Shown here one piece after another: positions 1 to 10,470 of a DNA stretch of 64,000 nt; the stretch's first letter is position 1, and each line of letters opens with the position of its first letter. The stretch covers positions 17,959,116 through 18,023,115 of the forward strand of contig CM060856.1 in NCBI GenBank assembly GCA_030737835.1. Reading direction: 5' to 3'. The notes beneath the pieces were generated by a model. It saw nothing but the letters and a program-made list of their open reading frames with translations. It had not been told where the DNA came from and did no database searches. The DNA comes from Acorus gramineus (taxonomy: Eukaryota; Streptophyta; Magnoliopsida; Acorales; Acoraceae). A program made the position numbers and the translations under genes.

Positions 1-1005
1 AGGAGGTTATGCAGTAGATTATGATGATGTTGAGTTTTGGAGGCTTAGAAACCTTTGGCACACGTTTTACGCTTTAAAAATACATGTTTAAGACCATCTG
101 TTTCCAAAGTTTCTTTAATAAATATTGTAAATTGTTCCCTGCACATACATGGTTTATAGGATGGATGTGAAATGGTAGCATACTTACAATTCTCATTGAT
201 TATTTGTTTCCGGCATAGATTGGGAAAATCTGCTGACACCAAGCTTTGTGTCACTTGTGTCTGTGATTCAGGCAAATACCTTATAGTACCACATAAATCT
301 TACCATCATGTGTTGGGCTTTCTTTAAAGTTAAATGCACAAGTTCTTTGGTATTTATATATCAAAGGTGTTCGTCCAGCTCCAGGAGATTGTGGGGAGGT
401 TAGATTCGTGGACTACAAACCAATCGAACAAATTTTGAAGATCAAAATTCAAAACTTATTTGTCTCAATCAGCTTCTCACTAAAAAAAAGTAGAAAATGA
501 AAGATACATATTGAATCTATGATGAATCCATGAGAATACGTTGAAACGGGGTTTTTAGTGGTTTTTATTGTTAATTTATGGATCCAGGAATCTATCATTC
601 TTACCTAAAATTTAATGCCTTGCATTTAGCATATGCTATTTGTTTGAATGTGGATTCAACCTGACAATTAGATCAAAGCGTCAAATTGTTTAAAACCATC
701 ATCTATTCTTTGCCATCAATTTCTGTATCATCTTTTCACTTCTACCCTCAAGGTTCGAGTGCAAAGCATCTTTATGCAATATTTCATGTATTTCATGTCG
801 GTCTTGTTTGATGACAGTTGCTGGCTGATGTTGAACCTTGTACTTTTATTTTGGAATAAGACAATTAACTATTGCATCTCAGAAGCAGCATTTGAAATAA
901 TCTGTTTGAATTTAGAATACCCATTTTTCATTACTCTTTTGCTTACAGTTCAAACACTTACTGCATTATGTATATTCTCAATTGATGTTACATGTTTGCT
1001 TTCAG
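1..1005 (+). other. Probable MINDY intron or upstream sequence; no exon recognised
   Basis: I recognise no exon of the neighbouring deubiquitinase here. The block just upstream of the first visible exon ends in a pyrimidine-rich acceptor (cag at 1003-1005), so at least its right part is intron. The N-terminal catalytic half of the protein, with its cysteine, must lie left of the window. Two short coding-looking stretches, 2-88 (ending in a stop) and around 366-500, match nothing I know and may be transposon debris. Confidence 0.5.
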
Positions 1006-2887
1006 GATACTGATACTGCAACTGCAATAGGTTCAAAGTCCTATAATACTCTTGTGAGAGAACTAGTTTCCCTTAAAGCCGTGGGTGAAGAAAAGGGTGC
1101 CTACGAGGAAGATGCGATTGATTTTATTGCTGCAACAACCGCAACTTTGGGAGTTCCTTCTCCGTGCCTTTTGAGGGGTATGTCTTTTGATGATCCTCCA
1201 GTTTTAGTTCCTCATGAGCAAAGAAGAAGAGGAGATTTAAACGAAGCAGAGAAACTGCTGAGAGCCTCATACTTGTCAAGAACTGACTTAAGAACTACTT
1301 GTACTGAATCTGCTTCACCTGACATAAATTGGAGTTCTGGAGAAAACTTGACCCTGAAGAACTCTTGTCCTGGCATTCTTGAAAATTCTTTGCAGTTGCA
1401 AGTCATCAATAAAAATGATCAGAATTTTCATCAACCTGATTTATTAGTGTCTCTAGGACATGATGCATTACAATTTGGTGATGCTCTAGAGATACATTCA
1501 GGGAATGACATGACATCTTCCATTGCAGATGAAATTGAACGTACTCAGCCATGTTTTAAAGATTCTGCATGTCACTCTGATTCTTTAGACCCATTTGATA
1601 ATCCGGAAAAGGAGAAGTTTCCACATATGCAATCTGTGCCTTTCCATTTCTCAGCTAGTGTTTCACTAGGTTGTGCTGCGGCCGACACAAATGGATGTGG
1701 AGAGAGTCGATCAATTTCAGAAAATAATTCCACATCTCAGGTTAATGATACTTATGAGGTGATATTTAATCCTGGTTCAGTAATACATCATCAAGATTTT
1801 GATTCTTCTGATGGACCGAGGGTGCATGTAGATGTGCATGAGGTTCTTGACGAAGTTGTCAGTCTAAGCATTGATTGTAGTGAGCCCATATATGAAGGAG
1901 AGGAATGCATACTTGATTCTAGAGTCACAGTGTATGAAGAGCCAATTTATGAAGGGGAGATGGTTCTTGCTGAGCAATCCAACAAAAGGGCTGATCAGGA
2001 TGCATGTGCCAGCTCCAATAATGCTAGTCAACAACAATATCAGCAACCCATAAGCAAAAAAGAAGGTATGAGCTATTTTAGGTTTTGTTATTCAGTATAT
2101 TATTTTATTTTTATCTTCATGGGCAATGCATGTTCTGCTGACTTTTTCCAGGACAACTAATTCAATTTTTTTTGGAAAACAATACAAGCCAATTGACATT
2201 GTATGGGTGAGTATAAACTTATAGCCGTGGTTATTTTATTTTTATCTTCATGGTTCTTTCAGATTCTTATGAATGACCAATCATCTTACATATTGTAGAT
2301 TGTTTTGCCTACGTGAATGTATAAAAGAGCGTCAGCTCTGTGTGTTTTTCCGCAACAATCACTTCAGCACCATGTTCAAGGTCTCACATTTACCTTTCTT
2401 AAATCCAATTTTGGTTTCATTTGCATAATTTGTGACTTGGATTTGAGGAATTAAAGGATAATTCAAATTTCAAATTGTAGTAATTTGTCTACTTCCAGTG
2501 TCATATTTTATGACTTTTTTAAATATTTTTTCTCTGCTTTGCAGTTAAATGGTGAACTATATCTTTTAGCTGTGGATGAGGGGTACATAAACAAGCCTGA
2601 GCTAGTGTGGGAAAAGTTAAATGAGGTATCCTGTTAATTTCTTTATGAATAAAGCCAGAAAATTATATAAAGGCATCACATGCTAGTTTTTCCTTTCTTT
2701 TACATGGTCACTAGCAATGAAACTGCTCTTTTTAGATAATTGTTTGTCATATATATTATTGATGGCAATGATAATTACCTTTTATTGCCTGTTTTTGTTT
2801 CCATCAAACCAGGTCAATGGAAATGCTGTTTTTACGACCAGTGATTTTAGGGAATTCAAGGAAGAAAACCAATGCAATGGTTCATGA
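1006..2887 (+). CDS. MINDY-type (FAM63/DUF544) deubiquitinase, 3' part of gene, 5 exons visible
   Basis: Members of this family cut K48-linked polyubiquitin chains and act in the cytosol. Exons read 1006-2065, 2152-2206, 2299-2380, 2545-2625 and 2813-2887; all borders are GT/AG and the phases join to give 450 residues. Family landmarks are GSKSYNTLVRELVSL near the start, ATLGVPSP with RGMSFDDPP next, then a poorly conserved acidic middle containing two EPIYEGE copies. The conserved catalytic end follows: FLENNTSQLTLYG, then FFRNNHFSTMF with the family's catalytic His, then LYLLAVDEGY and VWEKLNEVNG. The N-terminal catalytic Cys region is outside the window. The frame ends at TGA (2885-2887), where relatives usually continue with a Trp and a long C-terminal tail holding a ubiquitin-interacting helix. 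I saw no tail exon downstream. It may therefore be a truncated functional copy or a young pseudogene. The neighbouring gene converges on it. Confidence 0.85.
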
Positions 2888-2908
2888 AATGAGCATGACC
2901 AGCAAAAT

Positions 2909-3050
2909 TTGATTGCTTTTGCTGCCACAGACGCAACTCTTTGGGTTCTTCTCCATGGCTTTCAAGGGGTCTACCTTTTGACAATCCTCAAGCAAAGAAT
3001 AAGAGGAGATTGAGAAGCAGAGGAACTGATGAGAGCCTTGGTACTTGTTG
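2909..3050 (+). pseudogene. Relic copy of the MINDY middle exon
   Basis: This stretch aligns with 1117-1275 of the same gene. Matching blocks include gcaact..ttggg, ttcttctcc, the aggggt-to-ttttga block, caatcctc (gatcctc in the parent), gcaaagaataagaggagatt, gaagcagagg and gatgagagcc. The copy has small indels, a deletion of about 15 bp and no open frame. It begins some 20 bp past the early stop of the gene. I infer a former tandem gene copy whose left part was deleted, fusing the last exon of copy one to the middle of copy two. Confidence 0.75.
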
Positions 3051-3808
3051 TGATGAGGAACCTGGAACAGAACATAATATATTCAAAGATGAGATTTTTT
3101 TTAATGATAAGGATCCCCAACATTTTTTTTAATATTGGAAAAAAACCCAGATCCATATGCATTCCTAGGCCCTCCCATCTGTGCATTTCCAGATCCTCTT
3201 CTTCCTTGAATATGCCTCTTGATGGAGTGCATATTCACTATTAACAGCAAAGTCACAACACATACCGATAGCTCGTTAAATTTTTTCACATTTTCTATAT
3301 ATAATATCATTTAATTCATTGGAGTGTATAATTTACTATTTATAAAAAAAATACATCTCATTTTTAGGAAAATAAATAAATGTGTGAATTACATTTGAGA
3401 CTGGAAATGGGATTGAGTATAACATTTTCCCTTTTGATGATGCCCAAGCTCAACATGCCTTCTACATCTATAAATCTTCAACATGGTTTCCACATGATAC
3501 ACAGCCTTATTCTCTTCTTCCTTTGGTCATTCTGGTGGTTGCAAGCATTTAGGAGGCTTGATAGTGTAGTGGGTGATGGTTTTGTACTTATATAGAAAAA
3601 TATCAAAATTATCTGATAGGGGGGAGATGCTTAGTGCATATACTTCTTATAGCCATGTAAAAAAAAGCAATGTAATGCATTCAGTAGAATTGCACACACC
3701 ATGGTTATCCAAATAAACATTGTTGGATATCTAGGGTTAACAACGTGCGACAGAAAAGCATGGAAGCACACAATTAACTTCAGGGATTTCTGCTAGGAGC
3801 ATTTTAAC
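3051..3808. other. Intergenic or 3'UTR sequence, nothing recognised
   Basis: AT-rich DNA between the convergent MINDY and LPEAT2-like genes. The short open frames here (for example 3380-3595) have no recognisable domain. Part may serve as the MINDY 3'UTR. Confidence 0.5.
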
Positions 3809-4061
3809 AAGGATGTTTTGAATAAACTGGATTATAAGATAGATATATATATGCAAAAATCCCAATAAATAATGCATAAGTTTCAGTCATCACTAAGACA
3901 ACTGTCACATAAATTACAGATAACAAAACACAGATTGAGCATTTGAATATGCAAAAAATGATACAAGACCTTTTTGCACAAGGCCTCCCACTTCATATGA
4001 GCAGTCAATGATTAAGGTCCAACAAAACCTTGTTAAATGTGAATCAGAACATATCCATCAC
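3809..4061. repeat. 229-bp unit of LPEAT2 3'UTR array, outlying copy
   Basis: One full 229-bp unit (3809-4037) followed by the 24-bp tail that also ends the main array, running up to and including the complement of the LPEAT2 stop codon (4058-4060). By eye it is identical to 10218-10470. It is cut off at 4061/4062 by the copia LTR remnant. Confidence 0.9.
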
Positions 4062-4194
4062 TAACATGAAGAATATCAATGAGAATAGATGAGAAATGAA
4101 ATGAGAAGTTGTTGAAGAACAATACTTCCTCTTATGCTCAAATATCTTTTGTGTTTATTTTGTGTTTCTATCTCTTTGTCATTATTTTATAACA
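4062..4194 (+). repeat. Truncated 5' LTR of the copia element
   Basis: Matches the last 133 bp of the 3' LTR, ending ttataaca. The first 187 bp or so of the LTR are missing. It is followed by cgttatctgcacga, the usual start of internal DNA in this kind of copia element. Confidence 0.85.
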
Positions 4195-5159
4195 CGTTAT
4201 CTGCACGAATATGCTCTCGAGGTTTGTATTTTTGTGAGTTGATGATGTTCAAATCATCATAAATTTTATTTGATATTTTGTATACAACATAGTATACACT
4301 TTTATAAAAAAAATTATGTTAAAAAAAAGAAGAAGGGGGGTGTTGATCTCAATATATAACATGATTTTTCCATATTTGTGTTTGTGTTATATATATATAT
4401 TTGGGGTAATAGTCCACGTTCTTGATTAATATCCATGCATAAGGTGATGATAACAAAATGTAAGTTTGAAATAAAGATACATGCTATATACTTGTGTTAA
4501 GATGATAATGTAAGGTATACTGAATTACTATTGCATAATGGTTTCCAAAGTAATCATGATTTTTTTTTCCCCTCTGTATATGTAAAATAGTAAAAAAAAA
4601 AAAAAAAAAACTCCTTGTAGATCACCAAATAAAGATTTTTTTTTGGTAAATATTGTTCACTGTTTACAAGTGGTTCTTCCAATATATATATATATATAAA
4701 ACCCCTCTGAGGAAAAGTTTTGGATTAATATTCCCTTACTGTAATGTATTTGTGTATTTATTCTTCACATAGAATTGATAATTTGAATCATTAGTAATAT
4801 AAAGAAATGATTTTAATATGTCGGACAGAAGTCCATGTTGTATAGATATACTGGATAGAAAAATGTGTTAGATATATAGAAATTCGTACTTTCATGATGC
4901 AAATGATAGAGTGCCCTAGACGTATATGTGGTTGAAATTATTCAAATAATTACATCTGCAGTTTAATTTTTTTTTTTCAATTTTGTGTATCAATCTTGGT
5001 TTTTATCAATTAAAATAAACATGTACTCCAAGTTACTGTACTTTTGCCGAGTTACATTTTCTCTATATCATTGGGAATTTGCAATTTGCAATTTCCTGTA
5101 ACGAGTGTTTAATTATCATTTTTATAATTCTCTTTACATATACGATATAAAGTTTCATT

Positions 5160-5645
5160 TTGATGTTACAAAGAAAATCAATGTCCCTGAAGGACTATAG
5201 TTATCATGTGTCTTTGTTAGACCATGCAAAAAAAAATTATATTGCATCCCTGAAGGATCATACAAAATTTTAATAATGTCCTGTGGGACCATGCAAAAGG
5301 GAAGAAATTTTTTTTAGGGATCTTTTAAGGACCATAAAAAAAAAGTATAATAGCATGGATCCCTGAAGGATCATGTGAAAGATATGTCTATACATGAGTA
5401 TACAAAATTTTTTGATATAATGAATCCCTGAAGGATCATGTAAAAGATATGTTCATACATGAGTATACAAAAATTCTGATATAATGAATCCCTGAAGGAT
5501 CATGTAAAAGATATGACTAACGTGTCCATGAAGGACTATATACAATTTTATTATCCCTGAAGGATTATATAAAAATCATGGTTATTTGGGTCCATGTGGG
5601 ACAATACAGATGATTTTTTTTTTGGGTCCTCGAAGGATCATAATA
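5160..5645 (+). repeat. Array of short TCC-loop-GGA motifs in the copia leader
   Basis: About ten copies of a motif like atccctgaaggatcat, spaced 25-75 bp apart. The three near 5361, 5427 and 5491 sit in a longer 64-66 bp direct repeat that also contains gatatg and catgagtatacaaaa. Loop bases vary (ctgaa, atgaa, atgtg, tcgaa) while the TCC and GGA arms are mostly kept. It lies between the 5' LTR remnant and the coding part. Confidence 0.75.
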
Positions 5646-6803
5646 ATAATAATTATGGTACATGTATCTCAACAGGAACATGTAAAAGTGATGATTAGCT
5701 TTTAACACTGTAATAAGAGGATTTAGAAAGAATACCTCATCAAGAAAGGTCCATTGACCATTATGCTTCAAATATGTGCTCCAGCAATATCAATAGCGAA
5801 AGCAATAACTATTCATCAATTTCATGTATTATTGTTACCGAACAATGAACTTTTGATGAAAAATCATATATATACCAATCCAATGGCTTAGCATCCCTGC
5901 ATTAAGCAAATGCATTTTTTAATATTTATTTTAGCCATGGAAGTTGAATGATGAGATTATGTTTTACATATTTAGAAGCATAACAATCATAGAGATTGTA
6001 AAACATCTTAAACCACCAGAAGTGGGTTGCTATTGTACAAAAGCAAAATAAAGGGAATAAGTTTGTAAAACAAAGCCCTAAAATTCAAGGAAAATTATTG
6101 TTGTTCACATAGTGCTGAAAAACATGGTCACGTGCCTGATGTATGATCAGAACTTTGTCGATTATGTATTTATGTTTTTATAATTTTTCTTTATTTTATG
6201 AAATGCACTTTCATGATTTTATATTTATCTTATTTTAAGTTTAACATTCATTAATGCAAATAATAATACTATTTTTGGTATTATACTTGATTGAAGGCTC
6301 CAGAAGAGCAGATATCAAAAGAAAAAAAGGATCAACGATGAATTTGTATGCATCTAAATCATATTGTGACTATGAAGTATCTATGCATGAACGACAATCA
6401 TTTATCTTATACCAGAAGCATACATTAGAAAAGCATTTGGTCAGAAGCATGTCTTATGCCATAAGCATATACTAGAAAAGCATTGCGCTCTCTCCCAACG
6501 GGTTATATTAGAAAAGCATATACTAGAAAAACATATGAACGAGAAGTTCTATGATATCTATGATTTGGTATGATTGTCTTAGATATTCATTATGATCGTC
6601 GTTCTATGGTATGCGATAATACATTGAACTATTCATTTGGTATATAATAAGGAACCAGAAGATTCTTTTTCTTGATGATAGTTAATATTTGTACCGCATG
6701 ATTTTTGTGGATTGTTATTTCAATGAGACAATATTCCCGTCGTTAGGGGGAGGAAATATGTCGCTTAAAGAACGACGTGAAATTTATTAGAGAAAATTGA
6801 GCA

Positions 6804-8560
6804 TCAATGACGGATGCATTTACTCATACAAAAAAGTGACAATGTCACATATTCAACTGTAAAAACTAATGTTCGGATTGGTGTTCTTATTGAAAAACTA
6901 TCAGTATGCCGGCTAAATAATTCACAAAACATGCCTGAAGCATGGAAGACATATAGGTTCAAAAGATCATTATGTTCCCTGAAAGAGAAAAATAATGCTT
7001 CAGAAGAGCCTGAAACACTTGTAAGATCTACATTATTAACTTCTGCAGAAGATAAAATATCCGAAGAGACATATGTCCCTGAAGTGACATGTCCCCAAAG
7101 GATATACATGGAAATGAGGAAATTCCATATGTTATACAAATACAAAAAGATCTTGTGGTATCGCAAACAAGTGATCATTGATGATATATTTTGCTATAGC
7201 TGCTAAAATCATGATTTAGAACAATATTCAGTGTATGAATATAAGGAATGCCAAAAGTGTGGCCGGCCGATTAGTGTAAAAGACAAAATTAATTCTCATA
7301 AAGAAAGGTACGAGAAATGTAGATAAAGAGATTAGTGCTCACAAAGAGACCTCAATATAAGCAACAAAAGCAAATTGATCAATCTCATCTTTCTAATGAA
7401 AGATGTAACCCCAGAAGAGGTAGCGCCTGAGGAGGCAAATGTAAATATGAGATCTCATTAAATCATAAAGAAGAAAGATGAGATATAATAAAATCATTGT
7501 CGACAATGTATATTCATATGATGTTGCTCTTGATATTCTGAGGATCATTAACCGTAAAATGTCGAAAAATGTCGACGTAGAAATGATTGGCCAAATTAGA
7601 AAAAGGCAATACAGACTGAGTTAAATTCGCTAGCGAAACGTGAAGTATTTAGACCTGTAATCTAAATATATGAAGATGTAATGCCTGTAGGATACAAATG
7701 GGTATTTGTAAGGAAGCACAATGACAAAAATGAAATTGTGAGATACAAAGCATGTCTTGTGGCACAAGGTTTCTCGCAGAGACTTGATATTGACTATGAA
7801 GAAATGTATTCTCCTGTGATGGATCCAAATCACATTTCGATTTTTAATTACTTTGGCAGTCTCAAAAGGACTGAGTATGCTTCTAATGGATGTAGTTACA
7901 ACACATTTATACGGAACACTAGAAAGTGATATATATATATCAAGATCCTTGAAGGATTTAAAATGCCTGAAACAAATAACGCATCCGAAGCATGTATTCT
8001 ATCAAAAGATCTTTACATGGGTTAAAGCAATCTGGGCGCATTGGAACAATCACTTAAGTGAATATTTTTTTGAAAGAAGGGTATGGGAACAATCTAATTT
8101 GTTCTTGTATTTTTATCAAGAAATTGGAATCCGGATTTGCTATTATTGCAGTATATGATCATGATTTGAATATATAGGGATTTTTGAAGAGCTTACATAA
8201 AAGAAAGAGTTGATCGAAATGAAAATCTTGGAAAAACAAGATATTGTCCAGCTTGCAGATCGAGCAAAATCCAAGTAGAATCCTTGTCCATCAGACAATG
8301 TAGTACAGAAAAGTTCTAAAGAACTTTAATATAGACAAATATCGATCCATTAAGTTTTCTTATATATGTCAGGTCATTTGACACAAATAAAGACTAATTT
8401 TCATCCATAAGAAAATAATGAAAAACTTCTTGGTCCTGAAATACCATATCTTAGTGCAAATAGCATATACGAGTGCAGTAAGTGCTTTATTATATTTCGC
8501 ACAAGGTAGATATTGTATTTTTATTTAACTTGTTGGCCAAGTGTTATTCTACATGAAAAC
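6804..8560 (+). pseudogene. Copia pol remnant (integrase-RT linker, RT, start of RNase H)
   Basis: 6814-7206 resembles the linker between integrase and reverse transcriptase. 7681-7835 and 7853-8155 are two frames of one RT domain broken near 7840. Further right, a degenerate VYDHDLNI stands where the catalytic YVDD motif is expected, followed by a recognisable run up to YLSAN at about 8460. In the host cell such proteins copy the element RNA into cDNA; this copy cannot, because it lacks an open frame and has lost the motif. Confidence 0.8.
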
Positions 8561-9011
8561 ATTGGTATTGTAAAAATGATTTTTTTTTAAAATATTATAT
8601 TTAAAATGATTTTCTAGTGGTTAAATATAATTCAACATTCATCATGAAGAAAACATTGCATGTATAACATGATTTAAAAGGAGGCTTCATCAAAAGATCT
8701 ATTCACCAAAGCATTACCAACCGCGATGTTCAAGAAGTTGAAGCAAAACACTGGAATGCCTCGACTCAAATATCTTCATGCTAAAAACAGGGGGAGTAAT
8801 TTAATTCAAAAATATTTGTGTACTGTACTCCTTTTCCTTCGACTAGGTTTTTTCCATTGGGTTTTTTCTAGCAAGGTTTTAATGAGGCAGTATGAAAACA
8901 TGCACAAGAATATTGTACTCTTTTTCCTTCACTAAGTTTTTATCCCACAGGGTTTTCTTAGTAAGGTTTTAACGAGGCATATTCTCTGTATAATGGTCAT
9001 CCAAGGGGAAG

Positions 9012-9331
9012 TGTTATAAATATATGCATTTGAAGATACATGCATATATTTGTGGATGACCACACAATAAATAGATTCATCTTGGTATAATGTACTATAT
9101 TAAAGTTGTAATTCATGCATTTGTGTATGCATTTATCTTGGTGTGTATTTTGGGTTTCCTATCATTGTGGTTGTGACCCTATAAATAGAGGGCTTGTGTA
9201 ACATGAAGAATATCAATGAGAATAGATGAGAAATGAAATGAGAAGTTCTTGAAGAACAATACTTCCTCTTGTGCTCAAATATCTTTTGTGTTTATTTTGT
9301 GTTTCTATCTCTTTGCCATTATTTTATAACA
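9012..9331 (+). repeat. 3' LTR of the copia element
   Basis: 320 bp with terminal tgttataa/ttataaca, preceded by a polypurine tract. It contains a TATA-like ctataaatag at about 9179-9188. Directly after its end the sequence resumes at position 31 of the 229-bp host repeat unit. Confidence 0.88.
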
Positions 9332-10470
9332 ATAGATATATATATGCAAAAATCCTAATAAATAATGCATAAGTTTCAGTCATCACTAAGACAACTGTCA
9401 CATAAATTACAGATAACAAAACACAGATTGAGCATTTGAATATGCAAAAAATGATACAAGACCTTTTTGCACAAGGCCTCCCACTTCATATGAGCAGTCA
9501 ATGATTAAGGTCCAACAAAACCTTGTTAACAAGGATGTTTTGAATAAACTGGATTATAAGATAGATAAATATATGCAAAAATCCCAATAAATATTGCATA
9601 AGTTTCAGTCATCACTAAGACAACTGTCACATAAATTACAGATAACAAAACACAGATTGAGCATTTGAATATGCAAAAAATGATACAAGACCTTTTTGCA
9701 CAAGGCCTCCCACTTCATATGAGCAGTCAATGATTAAGGTCCAACAAAACCTTGTTAACAAGGATGTTTTGAATAAACTGGATTATAAGATAGATATATA
9801 TATGCAAAAATCCCAATAAATAATGCATAAGTTTCAGTCATCACTAAGACAACTGTCACATAAATTACAGATAACAAAACACAGATTGAGCATTTGAATA
9901 TGCAAAAAATGATACAAGACCTTTTTGCACAAGGCCTCCCACTTCATATGAGCAGTCAATGATTAAGATCCAACAAAACCTTGTTAACAAGGATGTTTTG
10001 AATAAACTGGATTATAAGATAGATATATATATGCAAAAATCCCAATAAATAATGCATAAGTTTCAGTCATCACTAAGACAATTGTCACATAAATTACAGA
10101 TAACAAAACACAGATTGAGCATTTGAATATGCAAAAAATGATACAAGACCTTTTTGCACAAGGCCTCCCACTTCATATGAGCAGTCAATGATTAAGATCC
10201 AACAAAACCTTGTTAACAAGGATGTTTTGAATAAACTGGATTATAAGATAGATATATATATGCAAAAATCCCAATAAATAATGCATAAGTTTCAGTCATC
10301 ACTAAGACAACTGTCACATAAATTACAGATAACAAAACACAGATTGAGCATTTGAATATGCAAAAAATGATACAAGACCTTTTTGCACAAGGCCTCCCAC
10401 TTCATATGAGCAGTCAATGATTAAGGTCCAACAAAACCTTGTTAAATGTGAATCAGAACATATCCATCAC
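9332..10470. repeat. Tandem array of a 229-bp unit in the LPEAT2-like 3'UTR
   Basis: A partial unit at 9332-9530, then full units at 9531-9759, 9760-9988, 9989-10217 and 10218-10446, differing at only a few bases (for example ggtcc/gatcc). On the minus strand the array lies directly downstream of the LPEAT2-like stop codon (10467-10469), so the transcript should carry several copies unless polyadenylation is early. Confidence 0.92.

Larger units (their letters stand above)
4062..9331 (+). mobile_element. Decayed Ty1-copia LTR retrotransposon, 5' LTR truncated
   Basis: The 3' LTR (9012-9331, 320 bp) starts tgttataa and ends ttataaca, a perfect short inverted repeat, and follows a purine tract ccaaggggaag. 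The 5' LTR survives only as its last 133 bp (4062-4194), differing from 9199-9331 at about three sites. Internal DNA runs 4195-9011. Reverse transcriptase is recognisable at about 7660-8560 (VGYKWVFVRK, RYKACLVAQGFSQR, then SMLLMDVVTTHLYG in another frame), and the RNase H end lies near 8690-8800 (KDLFTKALPTA). Many stops and frameshifts make it non-autonomous. No target-site duplication is visible at the outer edges. Confidence 0.88.

Noticed and set aside
1-500. Coding-looking stretches at 2-88 and 366-500 (GGYAVDYDDVEFWRLRNLW; GVRPAPGDCGEVRFVDYKP)
   Set aside because: Neither matches the missing N-terminal part of MINDY nor any family I recognise, and both stop soon; not called as exons.
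9332-10470. Regular repeats that could be taken for a CRISPR array
   Set aside because: Units of 229 bp are directly adjacent with no unique spacers, in a plant 3'UTR.
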